Shown piece after piece: positions 19,717 to 32,028 of a DNA stretch of 64,000 bases (the stretch's first letter is position 1; each line of letters begins with the position of its first letter). The stretch covers positions 1 to 64,000 of the forward strand of contig JAEEWT010000004.1 in assembly GCA_016287755.1 (NCBI GenBank), in the 5' to 3' direction. The DNA is from Prevotella sp. Lineage in GTDB: Bacteria; Bacteroidota; Bacteroidia; Bacteroidales; Bacteroidaceae. Position numbers and translations under genes: made by a program. The notes under the pieces were generated by a model, which was not told where the DNA came from, searched no databases, and saw nothing but the letters and a program-made list of their open reading frames with translations.

Positions 19717-21399
19717 TGCTCCGCAGAAGAATAGCACAATGATCTGGGCGGTGAAGATGCGCAGGAACATCGCGAGAGGATACACCGTGGAGTAACCCAC
19801 GGCAGGCGCTTCCTTGGAACATACGCTGTTGGCGTAGGCCAATGCGGGCGGATCGGTATAGCTACCGGCAAGCATACCCATGATGGTGAAGTAATTGAAC
19901 TTATAGTGCTTGCGGGCGATGGTACCTACTATTAAAATAGGTATGATGGTGATGAGCACACCGGAGAGCACATACAGCAGTCCGTCGCCTTGCACCACGG
20001 TCTCCCAGAACCCGTTACCTGCCTTGATGCCCACGCTGGCGAGGAAGAGTACAAGACCGATCTCGCGCAGCATCATATTGGCACTGGTGGTGGTATAGGT
20101 AACCAGTCGTATCTTATAGCCGTAACGACCAATCAGGATGGCGACGATCAGCGGACCGCCTGCAATACCGAGCTTCACGGGAATGGGCATGCCGGGAATG
20201 GCGAAGGGTAACGATCCGAAGATGATGCCGATGATGATACCGATGAAGATGGTGGCGATGTTCGGGGCATTCAACCGGTGGGCAGAGTTACCCATCAGGT
20301 TGGTGACACGGTTCACCGCATCCTCAGGACCCACCACCATGATGCGGTCGCCTACCTGTAGCGGCAGACTGACACTGGCGAAGAGATCCATGCCATGACG
20401 GGTGACACGGGTGACATTCACGCCGTGTACACTGGAGAAATGCATTTTACCTAAGGTCTTACCGTTGATGGACGGGTTGGTGATGACGATGCGACGACTC
20501 ACCATAGGCATGTCCTGCTGCTCCCAGTCGATCTCTATCTCAGGACCGATGAAGGCGATGATGGCTTCGGCATCTGCCTCGGCACACACGATGTTCAGCT
20601 GGTCGTCGAGATGGAAGATGGTGTCGCGGTTAGGGATGCTCACATGACCGTCGTGCAGGATGCGTGAACAGACGAAGTCACGGTTCAGGAAATCATGCAC
20701 CTGAAGCATGGTCTTACCTTCAAGGTAGTTATTCGTCACCTTCAGACGCAGACGGTAGGGCTTGACATTACCGTTGTCCTCATCCTCCTCAGCCAGTCTG
20801 CTCTCCTCGTCGGCGAACTTGATACCGCAGAGATAACGGATGGCGATAGTTGCACCGATGATGCCCAGTACACCTAACGGATAGGCACAGGCATAGCCAG
20901 AGGCAATCTGCGGGACGTTATCCGTGAACACACTGGTGAGTGCCTCATTGGCAGCACCCAGACCCGGGGTGTTGGTGACAGCACCATAGAGCGTACCTAC
21001 CAACATAGGAAGATTGTTGGGATCGGAGGTGTCGAAAAAGAGATAGTAACAGCCGAACATCACAGCGATGTTCAATAGGATGGCGGCAGTGGCCAAGCCA
21101 TTCAACTGAATGCCTGCCTTGCCGAAACTCTCGAAGAAACCGGGTCCTACCTGCATACCGATCATGAAGACGAACAGTACCAGACCGAAGTCTTGCACGA
21201 AGGTAAGAATGTCAATAGGCGCGGTGAAGCCGATGTGTCCTGCCAAGATACCGATGAACAGAACGAAGGTGACACCTAACGAGATGCCGCCCACCTTGAC
21301 TTTTCCTAATAAGACACCAATGGCAATGACGATAGAGTACAGTAGCACGATGTGAGCCACCGATTGCGTGTTTGTGAAAATATCTATTATCCAATCCAT
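19714..21399 (-). CDS. AspT/YidE-family putative transporter with TrkA-C-like domains
   Basis: Two homologous membrane halves ([24 protein letters not shown]) around two TrkA-C-like domains. Confidence 0.88.
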   Translation of the reverse strand: MDWIIDIFTNTQSVAHIVLLYSIVIAIGVLLGKVKVGGISLGVTFVLFIGILAGHIGFTAPIDILTFVQDFGLVLFVFMIGMQVGPGFFESFGKAGIQLNGLATAAILLNIAVMFGCYYLFFDTSDPNNLPMLVGTLYGAVTNTPGLGAANEALTSVFTDNVPQIASGYACAYPLGVLGIIGATIAIRYLCGIKFADEESRLAEEDEDNGNVKPYRLRLKVTNNYLEGKTMLQVHDFLNRDFVCSRILHDGHVSIPNRDTIFHLDDQLNIVCAEADAEAIIAFIGPEIEIDWEQQDMPMVSRRIVITNPSINGKTLGKMHFSSVHGVNVTRVTRHGMDLFASVSLPLQVGDRIMVVGPEDAVNRVTNLMGNSAHRLNAPNIATIFIGIIIGIIFGSLPFAIPGMPIPVKLGIAGGPLIVAILIGRYGYKIRLVTYTTTSANMMLREIGLVLFLASVGIKAGNGFWETVVQGDGLLYVLSGVLITIIPILIVGTIARKHYKFNYFTIMGMLAGSYTDPPALAYANSVCSKEAPAVGYSTVYPLAMFLRIFTAQIIVLFFCGA

Positions 21400-21687
21400 A
21401 ACATATTCCGTATGATGAAAGGGAAGATGGTCTTCTCTCCTTTAAAATTGCGAATTTGGTGCAAAGGTAGTCATAAAATACTCATTAGAAGAATTTTTGT
21501 GCATTTTTTTTAGGTCGGGTAGGGCGTTTTTGAATTTTTAATGATTAAATATAATTTTCTTCGATGGAAAGTGTGGTATCTCAGAAAAAAAGTATATCTT
21601 TGCAACGTAGAATGAAGTTTAACGGGAATCTCTTCCGCTAGTCATGAATAATCACTTTAATAACTTACAATAATACACAAAGTTGCT

Positions 21688-23550
21688 ATGTCAAACAGTA
21701 AAGAAAAACTCTTTACCGAGTTTCAGGCACCAACCACGCAGGAGTGGCTGGACAAGATCGAAGTGGATCTGAAAGGTGCCGATTTCAACAAAAAACTGGT
21801 ATGGAGGACCAATGAAGGATTTAATGTACAGCCTTTCTATCGCAGGGAGGATGTGCTGAAACTAAAGACACCGGATTCCCTGCCGGGTGAGTTCCCCTTC
21901 GTACGTGGAAACAAGAAGGATGACAACACCTGGTACATCCGTCAGGACATCGTGGCCGACGATGCCGCCGAGGCGAACAAGAAAGCACTCGACATCCTGA
22001 ACAAGGGAATCGACTCGCTGGGATTCCGTATCCCTGGTGAGAAGGTGAGTGCCGCGTTCATCGAGACGCTGCTCGACCAGATCTTCTGCGACATCGTGGA
22101 GGTGAACTTCCACACCTGTCAGCGCCATGCGCTCGAACTGGCTCAGATCCTGACTGCCTATTTCGAGAAGAAGGGGTATGACAAGGAGAAGATCGTCGGC
22201 TCTATCGACTTCGACCCGATGAAGAAGATGGTGATGAAGGGAAAGGATACGAGCCAAGTGCTGGCCACTGCACCACAGCTGGTAGAGGCGCTGAAGGACT
22301 ATCCGCAGTTCCGCTGTATCTGTGTAAACACCGTGGCATTGAACAATGCAGGTGCTTACATCGTACAGGAACTGGGCTATGCCCTGGCTTGGGGTAATGA
22401 GTATCTGCAGCAGCTGGTGGATGCCGGCGTGGATGTGGATCTCGCTGCCAAGAAGATCAAGTTCAACATGGGCGTATCCGAGAACTATTTCATGGAACTG
22501 GCCAAGTTCCGTGCAGCCCGTATGCTCTGGGCACAGATCGTGAAGCAGTATGAGCCGAAGTGCGACTGCGCTTGTAAGATGTGCGTCAATGCCGTGACAT
22601 CGGAGTATAACCAGACCTTGTTTGACTCGTATGTGAACCTGTTGCGCTCACAGACCGAGGCCATGAGTGCTGCCCTTGGTGGCGTTCATTCTTTGGTGGT
22701 GACTCCGTTCGATGTCACTTACGAGACACCGACTGATTTCTCTGAGCGTATTGCCCGTAACCAGCAGCTGTTGCTGAAGGAGGAGTGCCACTTCAATACG
22801 GTGGTTGATCCAGGTGCAGGCTCTTATTATGTGGAGCATCTCACCGACAGTCTGGCCGTGGAGGGCTGGAAGATATTCCTCAAAGTAGAGGAGGAGGGTG
22901 GTTTCCTTGCTGCTGTCAAGGCAGGTACCATTCAGGATGATATCAATGCGACCAACGTGAAGCGTCATGGCGATGCTGCCAAACGTAAGGAGTTCCTGCT
23001 GGGTACGAACCAGTTCCCGAACTTCACCGAGAAGAGCGAAGGTAAGCGTGCTGTAGGCTGCGGTTGTTGCTGCGGTAAAGCAAAAGACAGTAACAGCGAG
23101 CCTGCATTCAAGGCAATCTCGTCCACTCGTCTGGCTGCCGACTTCGAGGATCTGCGCATCCATACAGAAGAGACGAAGGTTCCTGTGGCCTTCATGCTGA
23201 CCATCGGTAACCTGGCTATGCGTCAGGCTCGTGCCCAGTTCTCTTGTAACTTCCTTGCTTGTGCTGGCTATAAGGTGATTGATAACCTTGGCTTCAAGAC
23301 CGTTGAGGAGGGTGTGGATGCTGCGTTGGAGGCTAAGGCCGACATCGTGGTGATCTGCTCTTCGGATGATGAGTATGCAGAGTATGCTATTCCTGCCTTC
23401 AAGTATCTTGACGGACGGGCTATGTTCGTTGTTGCCGGTGCTCCGGCATGCATGGACGACCTGAAGGCTGCAGGTATTGAGAACTACATCCACGTTCGTT
23501 GTAACGTACTGGAGACATTGAAAGAGTATAATCAGAAACTTGGTATCTAA
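21688..23550 (+). CDS. mutA: Methylmalonyl-CoA mutase small subunit
   Basis: Mutase-family fold, adjacent to mutB. Confidence 0.93.
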   Translation: MSNSKEKLFTEFQAPTTQEWLDKIEVDLKGADFNKKLVWRTNEGFNVQPFYRREDVLKLKTPDSLPGEFPFVRGNKKDDNTWYIRQDIVADDAAEANKKALDILNKGIDSLGFRIPGEKVSAAFIETLLDQIFCDIVEVNFHTCQRHALELAQILTAYFEKKGYDKEKIVGSIDFDPMKKMVMKGKDTSQVLATAPQLVEALKDYPQFRCICVNTVALNNAGAYIVQELGYALAWGNEYLQQLVDAGVDVDLAAKKIKFNMGVSENYFMELAKFRAARMLWAQIVKQYEPKCDCACKMCVNAVTSEYNQTLFDSYVNLLRSQTEAMSAALGGVHSLVVTPFDVTYETPTDFSERIARNQQLLLKEECHFNTVVDPGAGSYYVEHLTDSLAVEGWKIFLKVEEEGGFLAAVKAGTIQDDINATNVKRHGDAAKRKEFLLGTNQFPNFTEKSEGKRAVGCGCCCGKAKDSNSEPAFKAISSTRLAADFEDLRIHTEETKVPVAFMLTIGNLAMRQARAQFSCNFLACAGYKVIDNLGFKTVEEGVDAALEAKADIVVICSSDDEYAEYAIPAFKYLDGRAMFVVAGAPACMDDLKAAGIENYIHVRCNVLETLKEYNQKLGI

Positions 23551-23566
23551 AGAATAGGAGGATTGA

Positions 23567-25735
23567 ATGATGCGTAAACAATTTAACAATATTGATATCT
23601 ATGCAGGCATCAAGGCTCAAGATGGTGCCAAGTGGCTGAAGGAGAACAACATTGTGCCTACCTGGAAGACACCGGAGCATATTGAGGTTCGTCCTGTATA
23701 TACAAAAGAGGATCTGGAGGGTATGGAACACCTCGACTTCACAGCGGGTATTCCACCGTTCCTGCGCGGTCCGTATTCCATGATGTATCCGTTCCGTCCG
23801 TGGACCATCCGTCAGTATGCCGGATTCTCTACTGCTGAGGAGTCTAACGCGTTCTATCGCCGTAACCTAGCTTCTGGTCAGAAGGGTCTTTCTGTGGCCT
23901 TCGACCTGCCGACACACCGTGGTTATGACCCTGACAATGCCCGTGTGGTGGGTGATGTGGGTAAGGCTGGTGTGTCTATCTGCTCACTGGAGAACATGAA
24001 GGTGCTCTTCGCGGGTATCCCTCTGAACAAGATGTCGGTGTCCATGACCATGAACGGTGGTGTGCTGCCTATCCTGGCCTTCTATATCAATGCCGGTCTG
24101 GAGCAGGGCGCTCAGCTCGAGGAGATGGCTGGAACCATCCAGAACGATATCCTGAAGGAGTTCATGGTGCGTAACACCTATATCTATCCGCCAGCCTTCT
24201 CGATGAAGATCATTGCTGATATCTTCGAGTACACCTCGCAGTTCATGCCGAAATTCAACTCTATCTCTATCTCCGGCTACCACATGCAGGAGGCTGGTGC
24301 TACGGCTGATATCGAGTTGGCTTATACATTGGCCGACGGTATGGATTACCTCCGTACCGGTGTGAACGCAGGTATCCCTGTGGATAAATTCGCTCCGCGT
24401 CTGTCGTTCTTCTGGGCTATCGGTATGAACCACTTCATGGAGATTGCCAAGATGCGTGCCGGTCGTTTGCTCTGGGCAAAGATCGTGAAGAGCTTCGGCG
24501 CCGAGAACCCGAAGTCGTTGGCACTGCGTACACACTCACAGACCTCCGGATGGTCGCTCACCGAGCAGGATCCGTTCAACAACGTGGGTCGTACGTGTAT
24601 CGAGGCCATGGCAGCCGTACTGGGACATACCCAGTCGTTGCATACCAACGCCTTGGACGAGGCTATCGCATTGCCTACCGATTTCTCTGCTCGTATTGCA
24701 CGTAATACGCAGATCTATATCCAGAACGAGACCAAGGTGTGTAAGCAGATCGACCCATGGGCAGGCTCCTACTATGTGGAGACACTGACCAACGAACTGG
24801 TACACAAGGCATGGGAGCATATCCAGGAGATCGAGAAGCTGGGCGGTATGGCCAAGGCCATCGAGACGGGTCTGCCGAAGATGCGTATCGAGGAGGCTGC
24901 AGCCCGTACCCAGGCACGTATCGACTCTGGTGTACAGACCATCGTAGGTACGAACAAGTACCGTCTGGATCATGAGGATCCGATCGATATCCTGGAGGTG
25001 GACAACACCGCCGTGCGTCTGCAGCAGGAGGAGAGTCTGAAGGAGCTCCGCGCAAATCGTGACGAGGCTGCTTGTCAGGCTGCCCTGAAGGAGATCACCG
25101 AGTGTGTACGTGAGTTCTCTGAAGGAAAGAAGAGTAAGAACAACCTGCTGGCTCTCGCCGTGAAGGCAGCTGGCTTGCGTTGTACCTTGGGTGAGATCAG
25201 TGATGCCTGCGAAGAGATCGTGGGTCGTTATAAAGCAGTAATCAGAACCATTTCAGGCGTGTATAGTTCAGAATCAAAGAACGACTCAGACTTTGAGAAA
25301 GCCTGTGCGTTGACAGAAGAGTTTGCCAAGAAGGAAGGTCGCCGTCCGCGTATCTTCGTGGCGAAGATGGGACAAGACGGTCATGACCGTGGTGCAAAGG
25401 TGGTAGCTACCGGATATGCCGACTGCGGCTTCGACGTGGATATGGGACCGCTGTTCCAGACTCCTGCAGAGGCTGCTCGTGAGGCAGTGGAGAACGATGT
25501 ACATATCGTAGGTGCATCGTCGCTGGCTGCAGGACATAAGACCCTCATTCCTCAGTTGATCGAAGAACTGAAAAAGCTTGGGCGTGAGGATATTATGGTA
25601 ATCGCAGGTGGTGTGATTCCTGCGCAGGACTACGACTTCCTTTACAAGGCTGGCGTAGCTGCCATCTTCGGTCCTGGTACCTCCGTGGCAAAGGCCGCAG
25701 TGGAGATGATGAACATCCTGCTCGATAAGGAGTAG
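23567..25735 (+). CDS. mutB: Methylmalonyl-CoA mutase large subunit
   Basis: [28 protein letters not shown]12-binding [32 protein letters not shown]. Confidence 0.97.
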   Translation: MMRKQFNNIDIYAGIKAQDGAKWLKENNIVPTWKTPEHIEVRPVYTKEDLEGMEHLDFTAGIPPFLRGPYSMMYPFRPWTIRQYAGFSTAEESNAFYRRNLASGQKGLSVAFDLPTHRGYDPDNARVVGDVGKAGVSICSLENMKVLFAGIPLNKMSVSMTMNGGVLPILAFYINAGLEQGAQLEEMAGTIQNDILKEFMVRNTYIYPPAFSMKIIADIFEYTSQFMPKFNSISISGYHMQEAGATADIELAYTLADGMDYLRTGVNAGIPVDKFAPRLSFFWAIGMNHFMEIAKMRAGRLLWAKIVKSFGAENPKSLALRTHSQTSGWSLTEQDPFNNVGRTCIEAMAAVLGHTQSLHTNALDEAIALPTDFSARIARNTQIYIQNETKVCKQIDPWAGSYYVETLTNELVHKAWEHIQEIEKLGGMAKAIETGLPKMRIEEAAARTQARIDSGVQTIVGTNKYRLDHEDPIDILEVDNTAVRLQQEESLKELRANRDEAACQAALKEITECVREFSEGKKSKNNLLALAVKAAGLRCTLGEISDACEEIVGRYKAVIRTISGVYSSESKNDSDFEKACALTEEFAKKEGRRPRIFVAKMGQDGHDRGAKVVATGYADCGFDVDMGPLFQTPAEAAREAVENDVHIVGASSLAAGHKTLIPQLIEELKKLGREDIMVIAGGVIPAQDYDFLYKAGVAAIFGPGTSVAKAAVEMMNILLDKE

Positions 25736-25751
25736 ATTAATAAGGTGTAAC

Positions 25752-25782
25752 AAAAAAGGCTCCCATATCGGGAGCCTTTTTT
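25752..25782 (+). terminator. Rho-independent terminator after mutB
   Basis: aaaaaaggctccc-atatc-gggagcctttttt. Confidence 0.85.
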
Positions 25783-25799
25783 ATGGATTTGAATGAAGG

Positions 25800-27071
25800 T
25801 TATTCACCTACGATAGCTGCTACACCAGGAAGCACCTTTCCCTCGATGGCCTCGAGAAGAGCACCACCACCAGTAGAGATATAAGAAACCTGGTCGGCCA
25901 GACCGAACTTGTTGACACAAGCTACAGAGTCACCACCACCAATCAGTGAGAAAGCACCCTCGGCTGTTGCCTTGGCGATAGCCTCACCGATTGCACGGCT
26001 ACCTGCTGTGAAAGCATCACACTCGAACACACCGGCAGGACCGTTCCACAGGATGGTCTTGGCACCCTTGATAGCCTCGGCAAATGCCTTCTGACTCTCA
26101 GGACCGGCATCAACACCCTCGAAACCAGCGGGAACCTTGTTGGCAGGACAGGTAATGATCTCAGCACCTTCCTTAACAGTCATCGTACCGAAGTCGAGAC
26201 CGTTAGTAGCAGTACAGTCGGAACCGAGCACGAGCTCAACGCCGTTCTTCTTAGCCAGCTCCTCAACGCCCAGAGCCACATCCAGCTTGTCGAGCTCAAC
26301 GATAGAATCACCGATCTCACCATTGTGAGCCTTGGCGAAGGTGTAGGTCATACCACCGCAGAGGATGAGCTTGTCAACCTTACCCAGCAGGTTCTCGATG
26401 ATACCGATCTTGGAAGAAACCTTTGAACCACCCATGATGGCTACGAACGGACGGTTGATGTTGCTGAGCACGTTGTCAACAGCCTTCACCTCTTTCTCCA
26501 TCAGCAGACCCAGCATCTTGTTGTCAGCATCGAAGTAGTCGGCGATGACAGCAGTAGAAGCATGCTTGCGGTGAGCTGTACCGAAGGCATCCATCACATA
26601 GCAGTCAGCATAAGAAGCCAGTGTCTTGGCAAACTCCTTCTGAGAAGCCTTCATTGCCTTCTTTGCCTCGTCGTATTTAGGATCTTCCTTGTCAATACCT
26701 ACGGGCTTACCTTCCTCCTCGGGATAGTAGCGCAGGTTCTCCAGCAGCAGAGCCTCACCCATCTTCAGGGCAGCGGCAGCATCAGCAGCCTTGGCGCAGT
26801 CGGGAGCGAAAGCAACGGGAACACCGAGAGCCTTCTCCACAGCCTCACGGATCTGTCCGAGTGACAGTTTGGGGTTCACCTTTCCTTTGGGCTTACCCAT
26901 GTGACTCATGATGATGGTGGCACCACCGTCAGCCAGGATCTTCTTCAGGGTGGGAAGGGCACCGCGGATGCGGGTGTCGTCAGTGATCTTACCATTCTCA
27001 TCGAGGGGTACGTTGAAGTCTACACGTACGATTGCCTTCTTACCGGCAAAGTTGAATTCGTTAATTGTCAT
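25800..27071 (-). CDS. pgk: Phosphoglycerate kinase
   Basis: [35 protein letters not shown]. Confidence 0.98.
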   Translation of the reverse strand: MTINEFNFAGKKAIVRVDFNVPLDENGKITDDTRIRGALPTLKKILADGGATIIMSHMGKPKGKVNPKLSLGQIREAVEKALGVPVAFAPDCAKAADAAAALKMGEALLLENLRYYPEEEGKPVGIDKEDPKYDEAKKAMKASQKEFAKTLASYADCYVMDAFGTAHRKHASTAVIADYFDADNKMLGLLMEKEVKAVDNVLSNINRPFVAIMGGSKVSSKIGIIENLLGKVDKLILCGGMTYTFAKAHNGEIGDSIVELDKLDVALGVEELAKKNGVELVLGSDCTATNGLDFGTMTVKEGAEIITCPANKVPAGFEGVDAGPESQKAFAEAIKGAKTILWNGPAGVFECDAFTAGSRAIGEAIAKATAEGAFSLIGGGDSVACVNKFGLADQVSYISTGGGALLEAIEGKVLPGVAAIVGE

Positions 27072-27216
27072 AACTATAAATATTATTGGTTTGAATCTTC
27101 TTATCCTGTAAGCAGCTGCAAAATTAAGAAAATAAATTGAGATACAAGCATGTGGATGAAGAATTTCAATCTTTTTTGCATATTCTGTTCCCGATTCGAG
27201 GGAAACACAAAAGAAA

Positions 27217-27247
27217 AGTCCCCAAGGTAGAGATACGCTTGGGGACT
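27217..27247 (-). terminator. Rho-independent terminator after cysK
   Basis: Minus strand agtccccaag-loop-cttggggact followed by tttcttttg. Confidence 0.75.
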
Positions 27248-27269
27248 GTTCCTCGTTATAGGATAATGT

Positions 27270-28217
27270 TTAGAGTGGGTACTCAGTGAAGGCGTAGAGC
27301 ACGGTACTGAGATAGCGCTCTCCTGTATCGGGTAGGAGGACGACAATCTTCTTCCCTTTGTTCTCAGGACGCTTGGCCACCTCGATGGCTGCGAAGAGGG
27401 CAGCACCGGCGGAGATACCTACCAGCAGACCTTCCTGCTGAGCTACCTCACGACCCGTACGGATGGCATCGTCGTTCTCAACGTCGAACACCTCGTCGAT
27501 CACTTCGGCATCGTAGGTGTTGGGGATGAAGCCTGCTCCGATACCCTGAATCTTATGCGGTCCGCTCTGACCGCCGTTCAGCACGGGAGATGACTTCGGT
27601 TCCACAGCAATGATCTTTACGTTGGGGTTCTGCTCCTTCAGGTACTTACCTGTACCGGAGATGGTACCGCCGGTACCTACACCGCCAATGAAGATATCTA
27701 CCTGTCCGTCGGTGTCTTTCCAGATCTCAGGACCCGTGGTAGCATAGTGCTTGGCGGGGTTGGCTGCGTTCTCGAACTGCTGGAGGATCACACTGCCTGG
27801 GATGGCGGTGCGCAGCTCCTCGGCGGCGCGGATGGCTCCTGGCATGCCGTCCTTACCAGAGGTGAGACGAACCTCGGCACCATAGGCCTTCACGAGGTTA
27901 CGACGCTCCACGCTCATGGTCTCGGGCATGGTAAGGATAAGACGGTAGCCCTTAACGGCAGATACCAGTGCCAGTCCTACACCTGTATTACCCGATGTGG
28001 GTTCAATGATGGTGGCACCGGGTTTCAGGATACCCTTAGCCTCTGCATCCTCGATCATGGCGAGGGCGATACGATCTTTTACGCTACCACCTGGGTTAAA
28101 AAACTCTACCTTGGCAATTACCGGGGTCTCCAGACCCTTTGCCTTTGAATACTTGTTGAGCTCAAGAAGCGGTGTGTTACCGACGAGCTCGGTCAGCTGT
28201 TTTGCAATCTTTGTCAT
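27270..28217 (-). CDS. cysK: Cysteine synthase A
   Basis: [30 protein letters not shown]. Confidence 0.96.
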   Translation of the reverse strand: MTKIAKQLTELVGNTPLLELNKYSKAKGLETPVIAKVEFFNPGGSVKDRIALAMIEDAEAKGILKPGATIIEPTSGNTGVGLALVSAVKGYRLILTMPETMSVERRNLVKAYGAEVRLTSGKDGMPGAIRAAEELRTAIPGSVILQQFENAANPAKHYATTGPEIWKDTDGQVDIFIGGVGTGGTISGTGKYLKEQNPNVKIIAVEPKSSPVLNGGQSGPHKIQGIGAGFIPNTYDAEVIDEVFDVENDDAIRTGREVAQQEGLLVGISAGAALFAAIEVAKRPENKGKKIVVLLPDTGERYLSTVLYAFTEYPL

Positions 28218-28324
28218 AGTCTTATCCTTTTTATTACTTTAATGTATAATCTTTAATGCTTAATCACGATGCAAAGGTACGGTGGTTTTGCTATTCTCAC
28301 AATCCCCGCAATATGTCATTCTGC

Positions 28325-28342
28325 ATACCAATAGTTTGGTAT
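28325..28342. promoter_or_regulatory. Candidate operator ATACCAATAGTTTGGTAT upstream of cysK
   Basis: Palindrome exactly 45 bp from the minus-strand -7 box (TACCTTTG, 28272-28279). Confidence 0.7.
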
Positions 28343-28343
28343 A

Positions 28344-29549
28344 TTATTCTAAATCGTGGTTTACCATGGCGCTGACACAGGAATCCGACCATACATTCTC
28401 TGCCGTTTCCACCATGTCGATGATCGTATAGATGGGCAGGATGATACCGAGAATAGCGATGGGAGCACCGATGCCCGACATCAGTGAGAGTGTCAGGAAG
28501 AAGCAACCCATGGGAACACCGGCATTACCGACTGCCGAGACAACCGAGATGAGAATCCATAGCAGGATGGTACTGAATGTAAGGGGAGTACCACCATTCT
28601 GCATCACAAACAGTGAGGTGACAAGGATGAAGGCTGCGCAGCCGTTCATGTTAATGGTAGTACAGATGGGGAGAACGAAGCGGGCAATCTCCTTGCGGAT
28701 GCCTGCTCGCTGTTCTGCCGATTCCATGGTGACGGGTAGGGTAGCAGCACTGCTCTTGGTGAAGAGTGCCATCAGTACGGCAGGCATCATACGTCCTAAG
28801 AAATGGATAGGGTTGAGTCCTCTGACTAAAAGGAACAGCGGGAGGATGATGAAGAACTGGATGACATTTCCGCTCAGTACGACCAGTACATACTTGCCAA
28901 TAGAATCTGCCACGACACCTGCTGATACCTGTGCTGCCAGTTGAGCCGAGAAGGCAAGAATACCCAGTGGCAGTGTCCATATGAGTCCGCGGATGAGCAG
29001 GAAAAGCAGATCCTGCAAGCCTAACAGTCCTTTAACCACCACCTTCTTGTTCTCCGAATCAGGCAGTTTTGATAGTCCGATACCCACCGCAAAAGCAATC
29101 AGCAACAGCGACAGTACATTACCTTCAAGGAAAGGCTTGACGATATTGTTGGGAATGACGCCGAGAATATGATCATAGTAGGAAAGTTGCGTGTTGATAT
29201 TGGAGAGTTGAGCGTTTCCTTCCAAGGATCCTTCAGCCGAAAGCACTTCCGCTGGCAGATTACCCGGGGCGATGGCCACGTAGAGTATAGCACCGATAAT
29301 GGCGGCAGCGAAGGTGGTGAGTAACGTATATAATAAGGTACGGGAGAACACCTTACCCGATCCTTTCGAACCGAAGGTGGCAAAGGTGGTGATTACCGCC
29401 AGCACAATGGTGGGCACAGCCAACAGCTGGAAGAGTCGTGTATAGACCGTAGCTACGAAGTCCATCAGCTGGTTCAGCCAGTCTAAACCTAACACTCCCA
29501 ACACGGCACCCACCACAAGTGCGCCGATCCATAATACCGTTTTCTTCAT
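28344..29549 (-). CDS. Dicarboxylate/amino acid:cation symporter family protein
   Basis: DAACS-type membrane protein; CTTINMNGCAAF. Confidence 0.88.
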   Translation of the reverse strand: MKKTVLWIGALVVGAVLGVLGLDWLNQLMDFVATVYTRLFQLLAVPTIVLAVITTFATFGSKGSGKVFSRTLLYTLLTTFAAAIIGAILYVAIAPGNLPAEVLSAEGSLEGNAQLSNINTQLSYYDHILGVIPNNIVKPFLEGNVLSLLLIAFAVGIGLSKLPDSENKKVVVKGLLGLQDLLFLLIRGLIWTLPLGILAFSAQLAAQVSAGVVADSIGKYVLVVLSGNVIQFFIILPLFLLVRGLNPIHFLGRMMPAVLMALFTKSSAATLPVTMESAEQRAGIRKEIARFVLPICTTINMNGCAAFILVTSLFVMQNGGTPLTFSTILLWILISVVSAVGNAGVPMGCFFLTLSLMSGIGAPIAILGIILPIYTIIDMVETAENVWSDSCVSAMVNHDLE

Positions 29550-29602
29550 TTCTTCTTACCTTTATCTGGGTGCGAAGGTACGAAGTTTTACGGAAACAGG
29601 AA

Positions 29603-29620
29603 ATACCATGTGTGTGGTAT
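29603..29620. promoter_or_regulatory. Candidate operator ATACCATGTGTGTGGTAT between symporter and tcdA-like gene
   Basis: 45 bp to TACCTTTG (29666-29673) on +; 22 bp to TACCTTCG (29573-29580) on -. Confidence 0.65.
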
Positions 29621-29702
29621 TTTGAAAAATATGTATTCCAATGATGATATGTTTGGAAAAAGCAGTACCTTTGCACCGTTGAATAAAGACATTGGGAAGT
29701 CC

Positions 29703-30527
29703 ATGGCAATAGAGCAAGCAATATTCCGCAGATCGGAACTATTATTGGGTGACGAGGCGATGCGTTCCATCGCAGAGAAGCGTGTGATCATCTTCGGCGT
29801 GGGCGGAGTAGGCTCATGGTGCGCAGAGAGTCTGGTGCGCAGTGGTATCCGACAGCTGACCATCGTTGACTCCGATCGCGTATGCATCACCAATATCAAC
29901 CGTCAGCTGATGGCCACCTCCAAGACCGTGGGTCAGGTGAAGGTGGATGTCCTGAAGGAGCGTCTGCTCAGCATCAATCCTTCAGCTGAGATCACGGCTA
30001 TTCAACAGATCTTCACTGACGAGACGGCCGAGAGCTTCCATCTTGATACTTACGACTATATCATTGATGCCATCGACTCGCTGAAAGATAAGGCGCTGCT
30101 CATTTTGATGGCAACGAGTCTTCCCTCTGATCGGGGGGATAGAGCACCTGCCAAGTTCTTTTCGTCGATGGGTGCTGCGTTGAAGTTAGATCCTACCCGC
30201 ATCAAAACCGCAGAGTTCTGGAAGGTGCAGGGCGATCCGCTGGCCCGTGCCCTTCGCAACCGTTTCAAACGTAACAAGGTATTCCCCAAACGTAAGTTCC
30301 AATGCGTCTATTCAGACGAACTGTTACAGAACAAAGGTCATAACGCCACCTGCGGTACAGAACAGTGCGTGTGTCCTAAAGCAAAGATGGGCCCTGGCGA
30401 TCCCTCGTTGCTTAATCACGAGTGGTGTTCGTCAAAGGCCCAGATCAACGGTACCCTGGCTCACATCACCGCCATCTTCGGTTTTATGCTGGCAGGCTTG
30501 GTAATCCAGGATATCGTTAAGTACTAA
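29703..30527 (+). CDS. tcdA: tRNA threonylcarbamoyladenosine dehydratase-like ThiF/E1-family protein
   Basis: FGVGGVGSWCAESLVRSG; TIVDSDRVCITNINRQLMA; C-terminal TcdA features. Confidence 0.9.
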   Translation: MAIEQAIFRRSELLLGDEAMRSIAEKRVIIFGVGGVGSWCAESLVRSGIRQLTIVDSDRVCITNINRQLMATSKTVGQVKVDVLKERLLSINPSAEITAIQQIFTDETAESFHLDTYDYIIDAIDSLKDKALLILMATSLPSDRGDRAPAKFFSSMGAALKLDPTRIKTAEFWKVQGDPLARALRNRFKRNKVFPKRKFQCVYSDELLQNKGHNATCGTEQCVCPKAKMGPGDPSLLNHEWCSSKAQINGTLAHITAIFGFMLAGLVIQDIVKY

Positions 30528-30538
30528 TCCTCTTTTCC

Positions 30539-32008
30539 TTATTTCGTTACACGGTAGTCGAGGGCAGGCTTTCTGTCACCGAGCAGTGGGACATATTTGA
30601 AGTCGGAACCCACCGACTGCCTGAATTCATCCTTCACGTTCTGGAGGAGTTTGGCATCAGTGAACAGTTCGATAGCACTCAGGGCAAATACCCTACTGGC
30701 GTTCAACAGTCCTTTGGTACCAATGGTGGTGCCATCAACAGCTACGTTCTGCCAGCTATGCCCCGGACTGCCTGGGGCGAAGGTGGCGGCACCGAAGCTT
30801 GCCAAGGGTACCACCCACGATACATCACCTACATCACTACTGCCACCACTGCCTTCCTTGGGGAACTCGGCCAGCGGCTGCACCTTGACCGCCTGACTGA
30901 TGATAGAGTCTGGATTACCAGTAGCACGGATCACCCCTTCAACTAACTTGCGCTCACGTTCATCGTAGATGACACCACCCACTGCTTCCAGGTTTCTTTG
31001 AATGACTTTAGAGAGCGTCCTGTTGTGCAGGCGCTCGTAAGTTCCTGCCACGATCTCTTTCTCCACACGGGTCTGCGTTCCTTTGGCAGCACCAACGGCA
31101 GCCGAATCAATCCACTCTGTCAATGTGTTGAGGATGTCACGCTTAGGACTACGGATATAGTAAGATACACGGGCATACTCTGGTACTACGTTAGGTGCGA
31201 AACCGCCATCGGGAATGACGTAATGGATACGAGAAGAGGTAGGCACATGTTCGCGCAGCAGATTCACCATGTAGTCGAACGCCTCAACAGCATCGAGAGC
31301 CGAACGTCCTTTCCATGGATTACCGGCAGCATGGGCCGCTTTTCCATAGAACTTGTAATCAACCATTACCATGGCAGTACCGCCATTGGTGGATACAGCA
31401 TTCACACTGGAGGGATGCCAGTCGAGTACCGCATCAACGCCATCGAACAAGCCTTCGCGTACGAGATACACCTTACCAGCGCCACCCTCCTCAGCAGGAG
31501 AACCGTAGATTTTGATGGTTCCACTAAGATGATTGGCAGTAAGCCACTTACTCAGTGATACAGCAGCAGCGGTAGAGGCTACCCCGAGGGTGTTATGACC
31601 GCAGCCATGCCCCGAACCATTCTCTATGAGTGGCTTACGATAAGGAACAGTATCTTGAGAAAGACCTGGCAAGGCGTCAAACTCTGACAGGAAGCCAATG
31701 ACGGGCTTTCCGCTACCGAAAGTAGCTACGTAGGCTGTAGGCATGCCAGCCACACCTTCCTCGATGGTGAAGCCATTCTCGCGCAGGTGCTGCTTGAGCA
31801 GTCCGCTACTGTGGGTTTCGAGGAATCCCAGTTCGGGCTCAGCCCAGATGGCTTTCTGGAGCTTATCGTAGGTCTCGAAATGCTCGTTTATATACTTGAT
31901 GGCCACATTGTTCTTTACGTTCTTTGCCGTCTTGTTTCCTTTACTCCCTGCCCATGCATTTGAGGCGAGGAGAGTGACAAATGCCAGTAATGCGATTGTT
32001 TTTTTCAT
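30539..32008 (-). CDS. M20-family amidohydrolase (AbgB-like), exported
   Basis: Signal peptide; NGSGHGCGHNTLG; GSSDVGDVSW. Confidence 0.87.
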   Translation of the reverse strand: MKKTIALLAFVTLLASNAWAGSKGNKTAKNVKNNVAIKYINEHFETYDKLQKAIWAEPELGFLETHSSGLLKQHLRENGFTIEEGVAGMPTAYVATFGSGKPVIGFLSEFDALPGLSQDTVPYRKPLIENGSGHGCGHNTLGVASTAAAVSLSKWLTANHLSGTIKIYGSPAEEGGAGKVYLVREGLFDGVDAVLDWHPSSVNAVSTNGGTAMVMVDYKFYGKAAHAAGNPWKGRSALDAVEAFDYMVNLLREHVPTSSRIHYVIPDGGFAPNVVPEYARVSYYIRSPKRDILNTLTEWIDSAAVGAAKGTQTRVEKEIVAGTYERLHNRTLSKVIQRNLEAVGGVIYDERERKLVEGVIRATGNPDSIISQAVKVQPLAEFPKEGSGGSSDVGDVSWVVPLASFGAATFAPGSPGHSWQNVAVDGTTIGTKGLLNASRVFALSAIELFTDAKLLQNVKDEFRQSVGSDFKYVPLLGDRKPALDYRVTK

Positions 32009-32028
32009 CTTCGTATGTTGTTTTATGA

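Noticed and set aside
29703-30527. tcdA-like gene as the E1 enzyme of the sulfur carrier
   Set aside because: Its features fit the TcdA/CsdL group, and a MoeB/HcyF-type enzyme sits directly beside the carrier. Its regulon-type promoter is still noted.
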